Origin: a virus
IMG/VR virus record: IMGVR_UViG_3300017748_000136
Location: 1 to 23,855 of that record
Reading direction: 5' to 3' (one strand)
Length of the DNA: 23,855 nucleotides
Part shown: piece after piece, positions 8,167 to 14,453 of the stretch
How the letters are laid out: each line of letters opens with the position of its first letter
Numbering within the stretch: position 1 is the stretch's first letter
Position numbers and translations under genes: made by a program
The notes under the pieces: generated by a model
Told to the model about the DNA's origin: nothing
The model's input: the letters and a program-made list of their open reading frames with translations, nothing else
Database searches by the model: none

Positions 8167-8898
8167 TTACAGTCCTAGTAAGTTAGATGTGAGTATTGCT
8201 TGGTTTGCCTCCGTTGCATCGAAGTCAACTTCTTGACGCACCGTTGCAGCGCGTTCTTTGCGTGTTTGTTTTTGATGCATTTTCTGTATGACGTTGTCAG
8301 GAAGCAGCTTCTCGATACCAGGCCAGGCTTCGATTGCTTGCTTGACTGTGTTGCAGTTGTTGAGAAGAGATTCAATCTTTTTGTCAAACGTTTTTCGTTT
8401 TTCGTTATGTTCTTCGCGGGCTTTGTGATATTTGTCAATTATTCCATTGGCTTTTTCTACGCAGTCAGCTTTGAAGTCTGTCGTGTGTATACCACTAGAC
8501 CAACCATTGTTCCACATTGGAAATAAACGTGGAGTGTCAAAGTTAACTTCGAAATACGATGCGTCTTTTAGCCTGTGGTAACTTTGACGTTCACCGTCTC
8601 TGTCAAATGATGGGCTGCCTGTTATAAATCTAACAGATTCTTGTTTTCGAGTAGCGCTATCAGCCATAATCTTAGCTGTCTTCCATGTATTTGTATCTAA
8701 AGTAAATTGAGCTAAAGATTCAAGTGCTGGTGTAGCATTGTTGATTGCTTGTACAAAAGGTGAGTCAAGGTATGCATTGTGAAGGAAGTCTTTCTCTTCA
8801 TTTGTTGGTTTTGTAGCGTGGTTTACGTTGTCCCAAGCTATCATTGCTTCACGATTGAGACTGTGTCGTAGTTCATTAGTCATTCTTACTGATGCCAT
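8167..8898 (-). CDS. Unknown protein of the MoxR/VWA cluster (243 aa)
   Basis: An unrecognised soluble protein with a Lys/Glu-rich, probably helical segment (about residues 145-215) after a mixed N-terminal domain. I choose ATG 8898 (MASVRMTNELRHSLNREAM) because GAGG lies 8 nt upstream; a longer frame to 8997 runs into the structured intergenic region and has no good ribosome binding site. It sits between the AAA+ ATPase and the VWA protein, 2 bp from the latter. It is therefore a good candidate for a third component or substrate of that pair. This is inference from context. Confidence 0.75.
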   Translation of the reverse strand: MASVRMTNELRHSLNREAMIAWDNVNHATKPTNEEKDFLHNAYLDSPFVQAINNATPALESLAQFTLDTNTWKTAKIMADSATRKQESVRFITGSPSFDRDGERQSYHRLKDASYFEVNFDTPRLFPMWNNGWSSGIHTTDFKADCVEKANGIIDKYHKAREEHNEKRKTFDKKIESLLNNCNTVKQAIEAWPGIEKLLPDNVIQKMHQKQTRKERAATVRQEVDFDATEANQAILTSNLLGL

Positions 8899-9219
8899 GG
8901 TGATGTCCTCGGTTGATTGATGAAGGCCCGTTGAGCGTGTAAGGTAGGCGAAACCTTTGCAAAGATCGGCAATGCACACGTTGTAACTTGACAGCAATTA
9001 AGCAGCTTATCGGCCAATATTTGAACTTCGCTGATGAAGTCCCGCGTCACGCTAAAAGATGCTGGCGGAGCTTCCGAAATAGCCTCCACCCCGTCCCAGC
9101 TTACGCAGTCTCAACTACGGATTTACAGTTTTCTCTAAGTCGTTTGTTTGCAGGGAGTGATCCTGCTCCTCATCGGGTGACCAAACCCCGACTAGCCAGT
9201 TACCACGCTGGCACGCTGG
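8899..9219 (-). ncRNA. Noncoding gap with a run of hairpins; candidate structured RNA
   Basis: There is no credible gene in these 321 bp inside an otherwise gapless operon. On the leftward transcript several short stems follow one another. GCCAG/CTGGC pairs at 9195-9212 and TCGGG/CCCGA at 9173-9191. GCAGG/CCTGC pairs at 9150-9166, GGAG/CTCC at 9067-9087 and ACTTC/GAAGT at 9025-9040. A GCACGCTG octamer lies at 9211-9218. No U-run follows the stems, so it is not an ordinary terminator. It may be a processed small RNA, a 5' leader of the 243-aa gene, or simply spacer. I matched no known riboswitch or ribozyme class. Confidence 0.4.
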
Positions 9220-10230
9220 TTAGACCAAGACATTTGCGTTGTCAGCTGTCCACTGTGTGAACGATGCGTGCTGAAGCAACGTTTTGTCTTTGGCCAATGA
9301 GTCACGCACGACGATTACCTGGTATTCTGCAGGCATGCGTCTTGCGAATTGCATTATCGCTTTGAACGTCGTTTGATCTGCACGGGCAGCAAGTGCGCCG
9401 GCTACTGCAAAACAGATAGACGTGTCGGATGGTACAGTTACAGATGATGGTGCGTTGATGCATTTGTCGATGTCAGGCATGTCATTGATCATCTTTTTGA
9501 ATGCAACGAACTCACCGGCAGGACCGTCGCCGATGAGCGATGCGCAACCATAAAACTCTTCATCATGTGTGCCGCCGAAGAAAGGCAGCTTGCGATTGAG
9601 CATCTCCCATGACCGGGGCGTGGGGAATGCAGCTTGCGATACGTCCATATCATGTAGGAGTTTAGGACGGTAACGCAAGAAGGCAGTGATCGCCGGGTCA
9701 ATGCCTGCATTCACGGCCCACGCACACCAGTCATCGATGTTGGCCTCGAGGGTGTAATGCGCAAAGCGGTTCTTGACCGGAGTGGGCATCTCGTTGACCG
9801 CTGCACGATCAACTGACCTGTTGCCATTGGCGACAATTACTGTGTTGGGTGGTAGCTTGTAGCTGCCGATTTGTTTGTCAAGGATGAGTTGTAACAAGCC
9901 ATTCATAGTTGCTTTACTTGCGTTAGGCAGCTCTTCGATGGCCAGGACAACAGTGCCTTGGTAGTTACTATCGGGATAATCTTCTGGTATACCGTAGCGA
10001 GTGCGGTATGTGCCGTCTTCTTGCTCAACTACTTTGAGGCCGCCGCGTATGTCAACCGGGTCAAACAGGTTGGCACGCAGCTCGTATAGTTTTGCATTGA
10101 GTTGGCGAGCGATGCTGTATGTTACTTGTGACTTACCAACACCTGGTGGGCCCCAGATCATTGATGGTATGTCAGCTTTGGCATTGGCCATCAGCTCATT
10201 GTCGAGTTGTGATGCACGGATTGTACGCAT
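9220..10230 (-). CDS. MoxR-type AAA+ ATPase (336 aa)
   Basis: AAA+ chaperone-like ATPase. Walker A GPPGVGKS is at 27-34. Walker B is the VVLAIEEL strand with E99/E100, an EE in place of the usual DE. Sensor 1 is N136 in VANGN and an arginine-finger candidate is R155 in PVKNRF. The length is typical for MoxR proteins. AGGAGA lies about 5 nt before the ATG. With the 243-aa protein and the metallopeptidase/VWA protein downstream it forms a three-gene set. In known MoxR systems the ATPase drives conformational change or metal insertion in a client with help of the VWA partner; the phage client is not evident. Confidence 0.9.
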   Translation of the reverse strand: MRTIRASQLDNELMANAKADIPSMIWGPPGVGKSQVTYSIARQLNAKLYELRANLFDPVDIRGGLKVVEQEDGTYRTRYGIPEDYPDSNYQGTVVLAIEELPNASKATMNGLLQLILDKQIGSYKLPPNTVIVANGNRSVDRAAVNEMPTPVKNRFAHYTLEANIDDWCAWAVNAGIDPAITAFLRYRPKLLHDMDVSQAAFPTPRSWEMLNRKLPFFGGTHDEEFYGCASLIGDGPAGEFVAFKKMINDMPDIDKCINAPSSVTVPSDTSICFAVAGALAARADQTTFKAIMQFARRMPAEYQVIVVRDSLAKDKTLLQHASFTQWTADNANVLV

Positions 10231-10252
10231 GTAAGTCTCCTACTTGGTTGGT

Positions 10253-10444
10253 TTATAATAAATCTAGATCAGCTGCAGCTTGTATTTCGTTTAAGTCTTG
10301 TATGTTATCTAGCGCTGAGTTAGCGTCCATTAACAGTAAAGATACGATAGCTAACAGGATATCTGTTGGGTTGTTTTTGATAGTGTCAGTAAACCAATAC
10401 CAAAAGTTTCTTAGTTTTTGTGTCGCATTAATTGTCTGTGTCAT
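10253..10444 (-). CDS. Small single-pass membrane protein (63 aa)
   Basis: One hydrophobic segment (residues about 28-40, DILLAIVSLLLM) lies between an aromatic/basic N-terminal half and an acidic C-terminus. AGAGG about 9 nt upstream supports ATG 10444. The gene overlaps the end of the 78-aa gene by 17 nt and ends 22 bp before the MoxR gene. No family is recognised. Confidence 0.65.
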   Translation of the reverse strand: MTQTINATQKLRNFWYWFTDTIKNNPTDILLAIVSLLLMDANSALDNIQDLNEIQAAADLDLL

Positions 10445-10664
10445 CTGTCATTTCCTCTTTGCCATTTGTTAATCGATTGAAGATTGCATCAACTCTGTTG
10501 ATTTGTGTTGCAATTTCTACTTCTGTTTGCAGCAGAAATATTTCGTTTTCTGTAACGTCAGCAAGTTTGCCTGCAACAATTTTTTCAGCTATGCCGTGTA
10601 GCACACTCTCTTCGTATGCGTCGTTTGGCATTGCTTCTTGTAGTAGTTCGTTTAATTCATTCAT
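10428..10664 (-). CDS. Hypothetical helical protein (78 aa)
   Basis: An acidic, probably alpha-helical protein (MNELNELLQEAMPNDAYEES at the N-terminus) without recognised motifs. I choose ATG 10664, which has GAGGG 8 nt upstream and overlaps the previous gene's stop. An in-frame ATG at 10682 lacks a ribosome binding site. It shares composition and size with its neighbour upstream, and the pair may have arisen or act together; that is speculation. Confidence 0.65.
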   Translation of the reverse strand: MNELNELLQEAMPNDAYEESVLHGIAEKIVAGKLADVTENEIFLLQTEVEIATQINRVDAIFNRLTNGKEEMTDDTDN

Positions 10665-10932
10665 CTGCAAATCCCTCGTCAACTAGTGATTGTTTAAGTT
10701 CATCAATTGCGTCTTGTATTTCTTGTAGTTCTTGCTTGTTTTTTTCACGGTGCAGTATTTCATTATAATCGTGTGTTTCTTTATGTAGTCGCTCGTGTTT
10801 GATTATCTGTTGTACATCAGACGCCGTTAGTTGTGTTTCTGCTGCTTCAGTGATGTCTTCTATCGCTTTAGCTAGTCGTTCAGTGTTATGTGCTATAGCT
10901 TCGAGCCATCTGACCATTACATGTTCATACAT
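10657..10932 (-). CDS. Coiled-coil hypothetical protein (91 aa)
   Basis: Almost entirely charged and helical. Residues about 50-85 (HREKNKQELQEIQDAIDELK) have coiled-coil heptad spacing. GAGG lies about 6 nt before ATG 10932, inside the stop region of the 28-aa ORF upstream. The function is unknown. It probably oligomerises. Confidence 0.7.
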   Translation of the reverse strand: MYEHVMVRWLEAIAHNTERLAKAIEDITEAAETQLTASDVQQIIKHERLHKETHDYNEILHREKNKQELQEIQDAIDELKQSLVDEGFADE

Positions 10933-10935
10933 ATC

Positions 10936-11022
10936 TCACCTCATTATTGCTTGCATCATTTCGTTTAACATATATCCGAGTGTTATCCATACGACAACAT
11001 CTACCCAATCCCAGTCGTTCAT
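10936..11022 (-). CDS. Tiny hydrophobic protein (28 aa)
   Basis: ATG at 11022 follows AGAGG by 5 nt. The product starts MNDWDWVDVVVWITLGYM, an acidic/aromatic N-terminus running into a short hydrophobic helix. Its stop lies 3 bp from the start of the next gene and just upstream of that gene's ribosome binding site, so it may also act as a leader peptide. A terminator stands between it and the 249-aa gene upstream, so it may need its own promoter. I infer a real gene from the ribosome binding site and packing only. Confidence 0.5.
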   Translation of the reverse strand: MNDWDWVDVVVWITLGYMLNEMMQAIMR

Positions 11023-11055
11023 ATTTACCTCTGCACGCTGTAAGCCCTGGCTCTG

Positions 11056-11085
11056 AAAAACCCCACTAGCCGAAGCTAGCAGGGT
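11056..11085 (-). terminator. Rho-independent terminator with UUCG loop
   Basis: On the leftward strand CTAGC-TTCG-GCTAG forms a 5-bp stem with a stable UUCG loop. Three more GC pairs extend it across a small internal loop, and TTTTT follows (A-run at 11056-11060 on the + strand). It begins 8 bp after the stop of the 249-aa gene and should end that transcript or reduce read-through into the genes beyond. Confidence 0.8.
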
Positions 11086-11092
11086 TGGTTAG

Positions 11093-11842
11093 TTAGAACG
11101 AAGCTTTTACTTTGTCGTTGAACTCGGACTGAGCTACGTCAGCGTTGCGTTGAACGTTGACTGGCTTGTGTCGTTGCATGTTGAACTTAGCATCGCGAGT
11201 CATGTTGTTGAGAATGGCTGCGCGAACTTGTCGTTCATTGATCTCGTAGTCAGTGCCGTAGGTGGCATTGATGTCGAGAAGAATGTCACGACATAGCCGC
11301 CATTGTCTGCCCAAGTATGGGGTAGATGACTCAAGAGTATCTTTGAAGTTAAGCTGCTTGTCTGACAAGTTTGTCTTAGAACAAATGTCATCGTAGGCTA
11401 GGCAATTTTTGCACCAGTCTGCGATCAAGCGATTGGCTGCACCAGCAAAGCTGTACAACATGCCATTCGCCGGGCGAGCTGAGTTACCGCTTGCTGCGAC
11501 ATGAGTCGAAGTAAAGAACGGAACTAAGAAGTCAATGCCTGAGTCTTTCTCGCTATTGTAGTTCTCGATGTCGTCGTCATGCGGAACTTGCGAGTTAGCT
11601 GCAGTTTTGTAATACAACAAAGCTTTCTCAACGATGTCCTCTCGTGGAACGAGGTTGCCGTTGTCGTCAAGACGATATGTATCAAACAAGTAAGCTGGAT
11701 AGTCAGCGGTATGCACAAGTCGAGCGGCTGCGCCGTCGGGATCTGCATTGGTATCTTGAGTGTACATGTCTTGAGTTGTTTCTTTAGCGTATACAACTTC
11801 TTTAGTTTCTACTTCTGATGGGTCAAAGTGTGTGCTTTTCAT
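11093..11842 (-). CDS. Unknown protein (249 aa)
   Basis: A well-formed gene: AGGA about 10 nt before the ATG, the start overlapping the 55-aa gene's stop as ATGA, and a strong terminator after the stop. This suggests an abundantly and separately expressed product. The protein is soluble, acidic at the N-terminus and basic at the C-terminus (MQRHKPVNVQRNADVAQ). Three Cys lie in the middle third. I recognise no family. A DNA-binding or recombination role would fit the position but is not shown by any motif. Confidence 0.8.
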   Translation of the reverse strand: MKSTHFDPSEVETKEVVYAKETTQDMYTQDTNADPDGAAARLVHTADYPAYLFDTYRLDDNGNLVPREDIVEKALLYYKTAANSQVPHDDDIENYNSEKDSGIDFLVPFFTSTHVAASGNSARPANGMLYSFAGAANRLIADWCKNCLAYDDICSKTNLSDKQLNFKDTLESSTPYLGRQWRLCRDILLDINATYGTDYEINERQVRAAILNNMTRDAKFNMQRHKPVNVQRNADVAQSEFNDKVKASF

Positions 11843-12006
11843 AGTTGTGTTTCCTGTAGTTGATTAAGTTTGTCTTCGGTTTTTTCGAGAATATCTGCAG
11901 GGTCTTGCGCTCCCTCTTCGTTATCCTCTGGCTGTCGCCATGCTTCTGACAGCATAAAGCCTGTCAAAAATTCTCTTCGTGATAGTACTCTTGGTGGTTC
12001 GTTCAT
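11839..12006 (-). CDS. Hypothetical acidic protein (55 aa)
   Basis: ATG at 12006 is preceded by TAGGAGG, the strongest ribosome binding site in this stretch, at about 5-nt spacing. The protein begins MNEPPRVLSRREFLTGFMLS and becomes acidic and helical. RREFL resembles the start of a twin-arginine signal, but the rest is not a signal peptide, so I take it as chance. The stop overlaps the 249-aa gene (ATGA), which implies coupled translation. Confidence 0.7.
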   Translation of the reverse strand: MNEPPRVLSRREFLTGFMLSEAWRQPEDNEEGAQDPADILEKTEDKLNQLQETQL

Positions 12007-12040
12007 ATGCACCTCCTACAATGCATGGTTAGTAATAAGG

Positions 12041-12147
12041 TGTATGTATTCACCAGATGGTCATAGCACTTACACTGCGGGGTGGTACAGATTTACGGTC
12101 TGCCCTACTGATGCTCAGGTGATCAAGCTTCGCACTGAATACATACA
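12041..12147 (-). repeat. 12-bp perfect inverted repeat closing a structured 107-bp segment
   Basis: TGTATGTATTCA (12041-12052) and its exact complement TGAATACATACA (12136-12147) enclose 83 nt. On the leftward transcript the interior can form GGG-CAGA…TCTG…CCC and TGAT…ATCA stems, giving a branched RNA closed by the 12-bp helix. It lies between the stop of the 121-aa gene and the ribosome binding site of the 55-aa gene. No U-run follows. Candidate roles are a riboregulator, an RNA processing site or a small mobile repeat. The repeat is certain; the function is inferred. Confidence 0.6.
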
Positions 12148-12154
12148 ATAAAAA

Positions 12155-12520
12155 TTAGTAAACTGATGTTGGAAATATGGTGGTGTACAAGCCCTGTTCA
12201 TAAAGCGCTTCTTGCATATCAAGTGCTCTTGAGAAGGGCAGGTTGACTGCTAGATGTTGCGAGGGGTGCAAGATCTCTGTTGAATCTGGATGAATCCTAC
12301 TGACGTCATCTACGATTCGTTTTATGTCGCTAAGGCGTAAGTCTGCGAAGCACTCTTTTCGTGCTCCGCTGTTGTTTAAGTTTTTGATGGCGTCGATTCG
12401 AGCTTTAGCGTCGTAACGGCCTTCTCTGTCGTCGAAGTATCCGTCTAGTCCTATAGCTGCGACGATCCAGTTACGTCTTTGTTGGTAGTCTTCGATTGTT
12501 GGTAGTTTCTTTATGTTCAT
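12155..12520 (-). CDS. Hypothetical protein (121 aa)
   Basis: A soluble, mixed-charge protein (MNIKKLPTIEDYQQRRNWIV at the N-terminus) with no recognised motif. AGGA precedes ATG 12520 by 7 nt, and one copy of the repeated hairpin/promoter element lies just upstream. It is preceded by a terminator after the 111-aa gene, so it probably has its own transcription start. Confidence 0.7.
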   Translation of the reverse strand: MNIKKLPTIEDYQQRRNWIVAAIGLDGYFDDREGRYDAKARIDAIKNLNNSGARKECFADLRLSDIKRIVDDVSRIHPDSTEILHPSQHLAVNLPFSRALDMQEALYEQGLYTTIFPTSVY

Positions 12521-12537
12521 GTTTTAGTCCTTTAGTT

Positions 12538-12586
12538 TATTAATAACTCTTACTTAGCCTATCGACATCTGCCGAAGGCAGTGTCG
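12538..12586 (-). promoter_or_regulatory. Repeated hairpin/promoter element, copy 1
   Basis: Reading leftward: a 10-bp hairpin with one bulge and a TTC loop (stem CGACA/TGTCG then CTGCC/GGCAG), GATAGGCT in place of GATATGTC, 9 bp, then TTATTAATA. If TATTAA is a -10 box, a weak -35 lies 17 bp upstream. It precedes the 121-aa gene. Compared with the other copies, the box next to the hairpin is the most divergent. Confidence 0.6.
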
Positions 12587-12635
12587 CTTACTGTCTAGTG
12601 GCACGCTGTGAGCAGCACACGGTAAAACCAGGAAT

Positions 12636-12669
12636 AAAAAAAGATGATGGCCTGTCAGGACTCATCATC
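12636..12669 (-). terminator. Rho-independent terminator overlapping a stop codon
   Basis: On the leftward strand a 7-bp GATGATG/CATCATC stem with an inner CCT/AGG pairing is followed by TTTTTTT. The 5' arm contains the last codons and lies against the stop of the 111-aa gene. It should end that transcript. The region beyond also holds GTGGCACGCTG at 12598-12608. Confidence 0.85.
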
Positions 12670-12990
12670 TTCAGTTGATACTGCTGTGATTGATGGCTTG
12701 TTATCTGGTGATAGTATTGTGGAGCCAGGATCCTCTTGTTCCCAACGTTCCAGAGTGCGGTATGCATCTTCCTCTGCCATGTACTCGGTGTCGCGTGACC
12801 ATGGCTGTGGTATGAACATGTTGCAGTCCCAATCCCACTCAGTACATACTTGTCCTACGTAGTAGCCAGCTGCTGAATGCATGACGCAGTACGGAGATAC
12901 TTCTAGTATCACGTCGGTTGCGTCAAAATCAGATATGACTATGTTGTTTTGAGCTGCTGACATCCAAGCTTGGGTATTAGTATCGATCAT
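12655..12990 (-). CDS. Hypothetical acidic protein (111 aa)
   Basis: I start at ATG 12990 (MIDTNTQAWMSAAQNNIV) because AGGAG lies about 8 nt upstream; a frame extending to 13062 would run through the promoter element. The middle is rich in Trp, Tyr and Cys (CTEWDWDCNMF) and the end is acidic (TEDDES). No family is recognised. It has its own promoter-like element upstream and a terminator at its stop, so it is probably transcribed as a single gene. Confidence 0.75.
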   Translation of the reverse strand: MIDTNTQAWMSAAQNNIVISDFDATDVILEVSPYCVMHSAAGYYVGQVCTEWDWDCNMFIPQPWSRDTEYMAEEDAYRTLERWEQEDPGSTILSPDNKPSITAVSTEDDES

Positions 12991-13010
12991 TTTGTATACT
13001 CCTAATATAT

Positions 13011-13059
13011 AATTAATAACAGACACCAGACATATCGCCAATTGCCGAAGGCAATGGCG
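13011..13059 (-). promoter_or_regulatory. Repeated hairpin/promoter element, copy 2
   Basis: Stem CGCCA/TGGCG, one bulged base, stem TTGCC/GGCAA, loop TTC on the leftward strand, then ATATGTC, 9 bp and TTATTAATTA. TTGGCG lies 17 bp before TATTAA, the best -35 among the copies. The predicted RNA start is about 15 nt before ATG 12990. T-rich DNA follows the hairpin on the opposite strand. Confidence 0.65.
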
Positions 13060-13144
13060 CATCTTTTATCTTTTAGGATCTAGATGATAAGACGGACTGG
13101 TTTGTGGCACGCTGAAAGCGCACGCTGATAGGTTTATGCGAACT

Positions 13145-13160
13145 AAGGGCCGAAGCCCCT
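13145..13160 (-). terminator. UUCG hairpin at the stop of the 65-aa gene
   Basis: AGGGGC-TTCG-GCCCTT on the leftward strand, a 6-bp stem with a UUCG loop overlapping the TAG stop. No U-run follows, so it may stabilise the mRNA 3' end rather than terminate. The rest of the gap to the next gene (13060-13144) holds two GCACGCTG octamers (13107-13114 and 13120-13127). Confidence 0.5.
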
Positions 13161-13356
13161 AGAATGGTATGTCTTCATCCCAATCTTCGCTGCCGCTAGG
13201 GATGAAATCGTAGGCGAGAATGTCGTCTTCTATAGCATCGAGGATGTTCTCAAATGTGCTGGTCTCTTCGCAAGTCAGCTCATCATTGTCTATCGCTCGG
13301 CGTATAGAAGCGGCTTCATCTATGAGCTCTTGAAGCTCAGTCGGTATTGTATTCAT
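13159..13356 (-). CDS. Small acidic protein with an SSB-like C-terminal tail (65 aa)
   Basis: A strongly acidic 65-aa protein with a helical body and no room for an OB fold. The last residues are SEDWDEDIPF*, nearly the bacterial SSB C-terminal tip (DFDDDIPF in E. coli), the docking peptide for RecO, RecQ, PriA, exonuclease I and other genome-maintenance proteins. AAGGAT lies about 6 nt before the ATG. It follows the SLOG gene by 15 bp. It may recruit host SSB-binding proteins to phage DNA, or compete for them. The tail is seen directly; the role is inferred. Confidence 0.8.
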   Translation of the reverse strand: MNTIPTELQELIDEAASIRRAIDNDELTCEETSTFENILDAIEDDILAYDFIPSGSEDWDEDIPF

Positions 13357-13371
13357 AAGCTATCCTTGCCC

Positions 13372-13752
13372 CTAGAATAGAGGCTGTTGTGGGTTATCGT
13401 ACTCGACCAAGCGGCCAGGTTTATCCAAGGCCTGCATGGTAGTGATCATGTTGCGAGTGCCAGGTGAGCTGCCATCCCAGAATGCAACGAGTGCATCTGC
13501 GTGGCTGGCCATGCGGGCATTGCGCTCGTAGCCAGCGGACTTGCCGTATCTTGCCCAGTTAGCTGGGAAGAGATCGAGTTGGCAGCCGCGCTCTTTGGCA
13601 TAGCGTTCGCCAAGTTGATCAGCGCCGCGTGCTGTGCCGCTGACAATGTGGACAGTGGCTAGATCTTTGTTAGCTAAGAGATGATCAAGCTTGCGCTTAA
13701 GCAGATCGTAGTCGTTGAAAGATCTTGAGCCTGCAACAATAACTTTGAACAT
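13372..13752 (-). CDS. DUF2493/YspA-like SLOG-family protein (126 aa)
   Basis: Matches the DUF2493 family of the SLOG superfamily, Rossmann-like domains proposed to bind nucleotides or ADP-ribose derivatives. Landmarks: VAGSRSFNDY (6-15), VSGTARGADQLG (37-48), PANWARYGKSAGYERN (63-78), and FWDGSSPGTRNMI (91-103). It is full length for the family. GGAG lies 8 nt before the ATG, with a copy of the repeated promoter element upstream. Phage members are common but no function is established; roles in nucleotide signalling or anti-defence are proposals only. Confidence 0.88.
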   Translation of the reverse strand: MFKVIVAGSRSFNDYDLLKRKLDHLLANKDLATVHIVSGTARGADQLGERYAKERGCQLDLFPANWARYGKSAGYERNARMASHADALVAFWDGSSPGTRNMITTMQALDKPGRLVEYDNPQQPLF

Positions 13753-13771
13753 AAGATGTACTCCATTAAGT

Positions 13772-13820
13772 AATTAATAATGTTGAATTGACATATCGAC
13801 TGCGACGAAGGAGTCAGTCG
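13772..13820 (-). promoter_or_regulatory. Repeated hairpin/promoter element, copy 3
   Basis: Leftward: outer stem CGACT/AGTCG, then GAC/GTC with a 2-nt bulge and larger loop, then ATATGTC, 9 bp, TTATTAATTA. The outer stem differs from the other copies but still pairs. The hairpin overlaps the stop of the DUF4326 gene (13814-13816). The predicted start is about 14 nt before ATG 13752. Confidence 0.6.
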
Positions 13821-14119
13821 GCAAAGGGATGGATAGAATCATTAGCCCAAGCAGCAGCTCGTACTAGCACATCGCCATGGCATGGTTGAGGGGAGCAGTA
13901 ACAAGCTAGTTGCTTGCCATGCAAATCCGCTAACCTACACATAAGTTCATAGCCAGTTAGATCGTGCTTTAAACGATTCCAAAGATGGACTCTATACTTT
14001 GCTATAACGTCCTCGCGAGTGCCATCAGGCCCGATGCGATATGGGTTACCCCACTCGCTACCTCGGCCGATGTACACAGCGTTAGGAACTTTATCTTTAA
14101 CATGGACTACAGTAGCCAT
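13814..14119 (-). CDS. DUF4326-family protein (101 aa)
   Basis: Recognised by YIGRGSEWGNPYRIG near the N-terminus and LACYCSPQPCHGDVLVRA near the C-terminus, the two signatures of DUF4326. I use ATG 14119 (MATVVHVKD), with AGAGG 5 nt upstream, rather than the codon 6 nt earlier. The family is common in phages and small; the conserved His/Cys cluster suggests a metal or catalytic site, but no activity is known to me. A repeated promoter element lies directly upstream. Confidence 0.88.
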   Translation of the reverse strand: MATVVHVKDKVPNAVYIGRGSEWGNPYRIGPDGTREDVIAKYRVHLWNRLKHDLTGYELMCRLADLHGKQLACYCSPQPCHGDVLVRAAAWANDSIHPFAD

Positions 14120-14134
14120 AAGCACCTCTTAAAT

Positions 14135-14183
14135 AATTAATAACATTGAGTTGACTTACCGTCATTTGCCGAAGGCAATGGCG
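14135..14183 (-). promoter_or_regulatory. Repeated hairpin/promoter element, copy 4
   Basis: Fills the gap between two genes. Leftward: stem CGTCA/TGGCG with one G-T pair, one bulge, stem TTGCC/GGCAA, loop TTC, then GTAAGTC, 9 bp, TTATTAATTA. The hairpin starts on the base after the upstream stop codon. The predicted start is about 10 nt before ATG 14119. Confidence 0.6.
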
Positions 14184-14366
14184 CTAGAAGTATGTAGCTA
14201 TACCTAAGCCTTGCACTATGATCATTGCAAAGCCTAGACAGATTGTGAAGATTGCTAACGCCTCTGCGGCGTAAGACAGCGTCTTCCTAAGCATCCGTTG
14301 TCTGCGTGTAAGCAAGCGATGCTTGCGTCTGTACCGTGCTGATACTGCATAGCGATTCTTATTCAT
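14184..14366 (-). CDS. Small basic membrane protein (60 aa)
   Basis: A very basic N-terminal half (RYRRKHRLLTRRQRMLRK) is followed by one hydrophobic helix (about residues 35-56). It is predicted to sit in the inner membrane with the basic part in the cytoplasm. ATG 14366 has GGAGG 8 nt upstream and overlaps the 26-aa ORF. No family is recognised. Confidence 0.7.
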   Translation of the reverse strand: MNKNRYAVSARYRRKHRLLTRRQRMLRKTLSYAAEALAIFTICLGFAMIIVQGLGIATYF

Positions 14367-14439
14367 GATCGTCTCCTCCAAAGTATGCTTCTATGAGAAT
14401 GTAGATAGCTAATGATCCAATGATAAAGGTTGTAGTCAT
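14359..14439 (-). CDS. Tiny single-helix membrane protein (26 aa)
   Basis: ATG 14439 follows GGAG with good spacing in the sequence GGAGATCACCATG, which also precedes the 85-aa gene. The peptide is one hydrophobic helix (TTTFIIGSLAIYILIEAYF) with an acidic tail. Its 3' end contains the ribosome binding site of the next gene and overlaps it by 8 nt. It is a real small protein or a coupling leader. Confidence 0.5.
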   Translation of the reverse strand: MTTTFIIGSLAIYILIEAYFGGDDHE

Positions 14440-14453
14440 GGTGATCTCCAAAG

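Noticed and set aside
8898-8997. N-terminal extension of the 243-aa protein to 8997
   Set aside because: The extension has no ribosome binding site and covers the hairpin-rich gap; ATG 8898 has GAGG at good spacing.
9030-9080. CTGATGA followed by GAAA, recalling a hammerhead ribozyme core
   Set aside because: The bases between them do not form stem II and no matching NUH cleavage site with stems I and III is visible.
11839-12006. Twin-arginine signal (SRREFL) in the 55-aa protein
   Set aside because: No sufficient hydrophobic core or cleavage site follows, and the protein is only 55 aa.
12044-12151. Rightward 35-aa frame inside the 12-bp inverted repeat
   Set aside because: It has a passable AAGGTG before the ATG and a protein-like composition, but it opposes the operon, has no promoter, and the start and end codons fall in the repeat arms.
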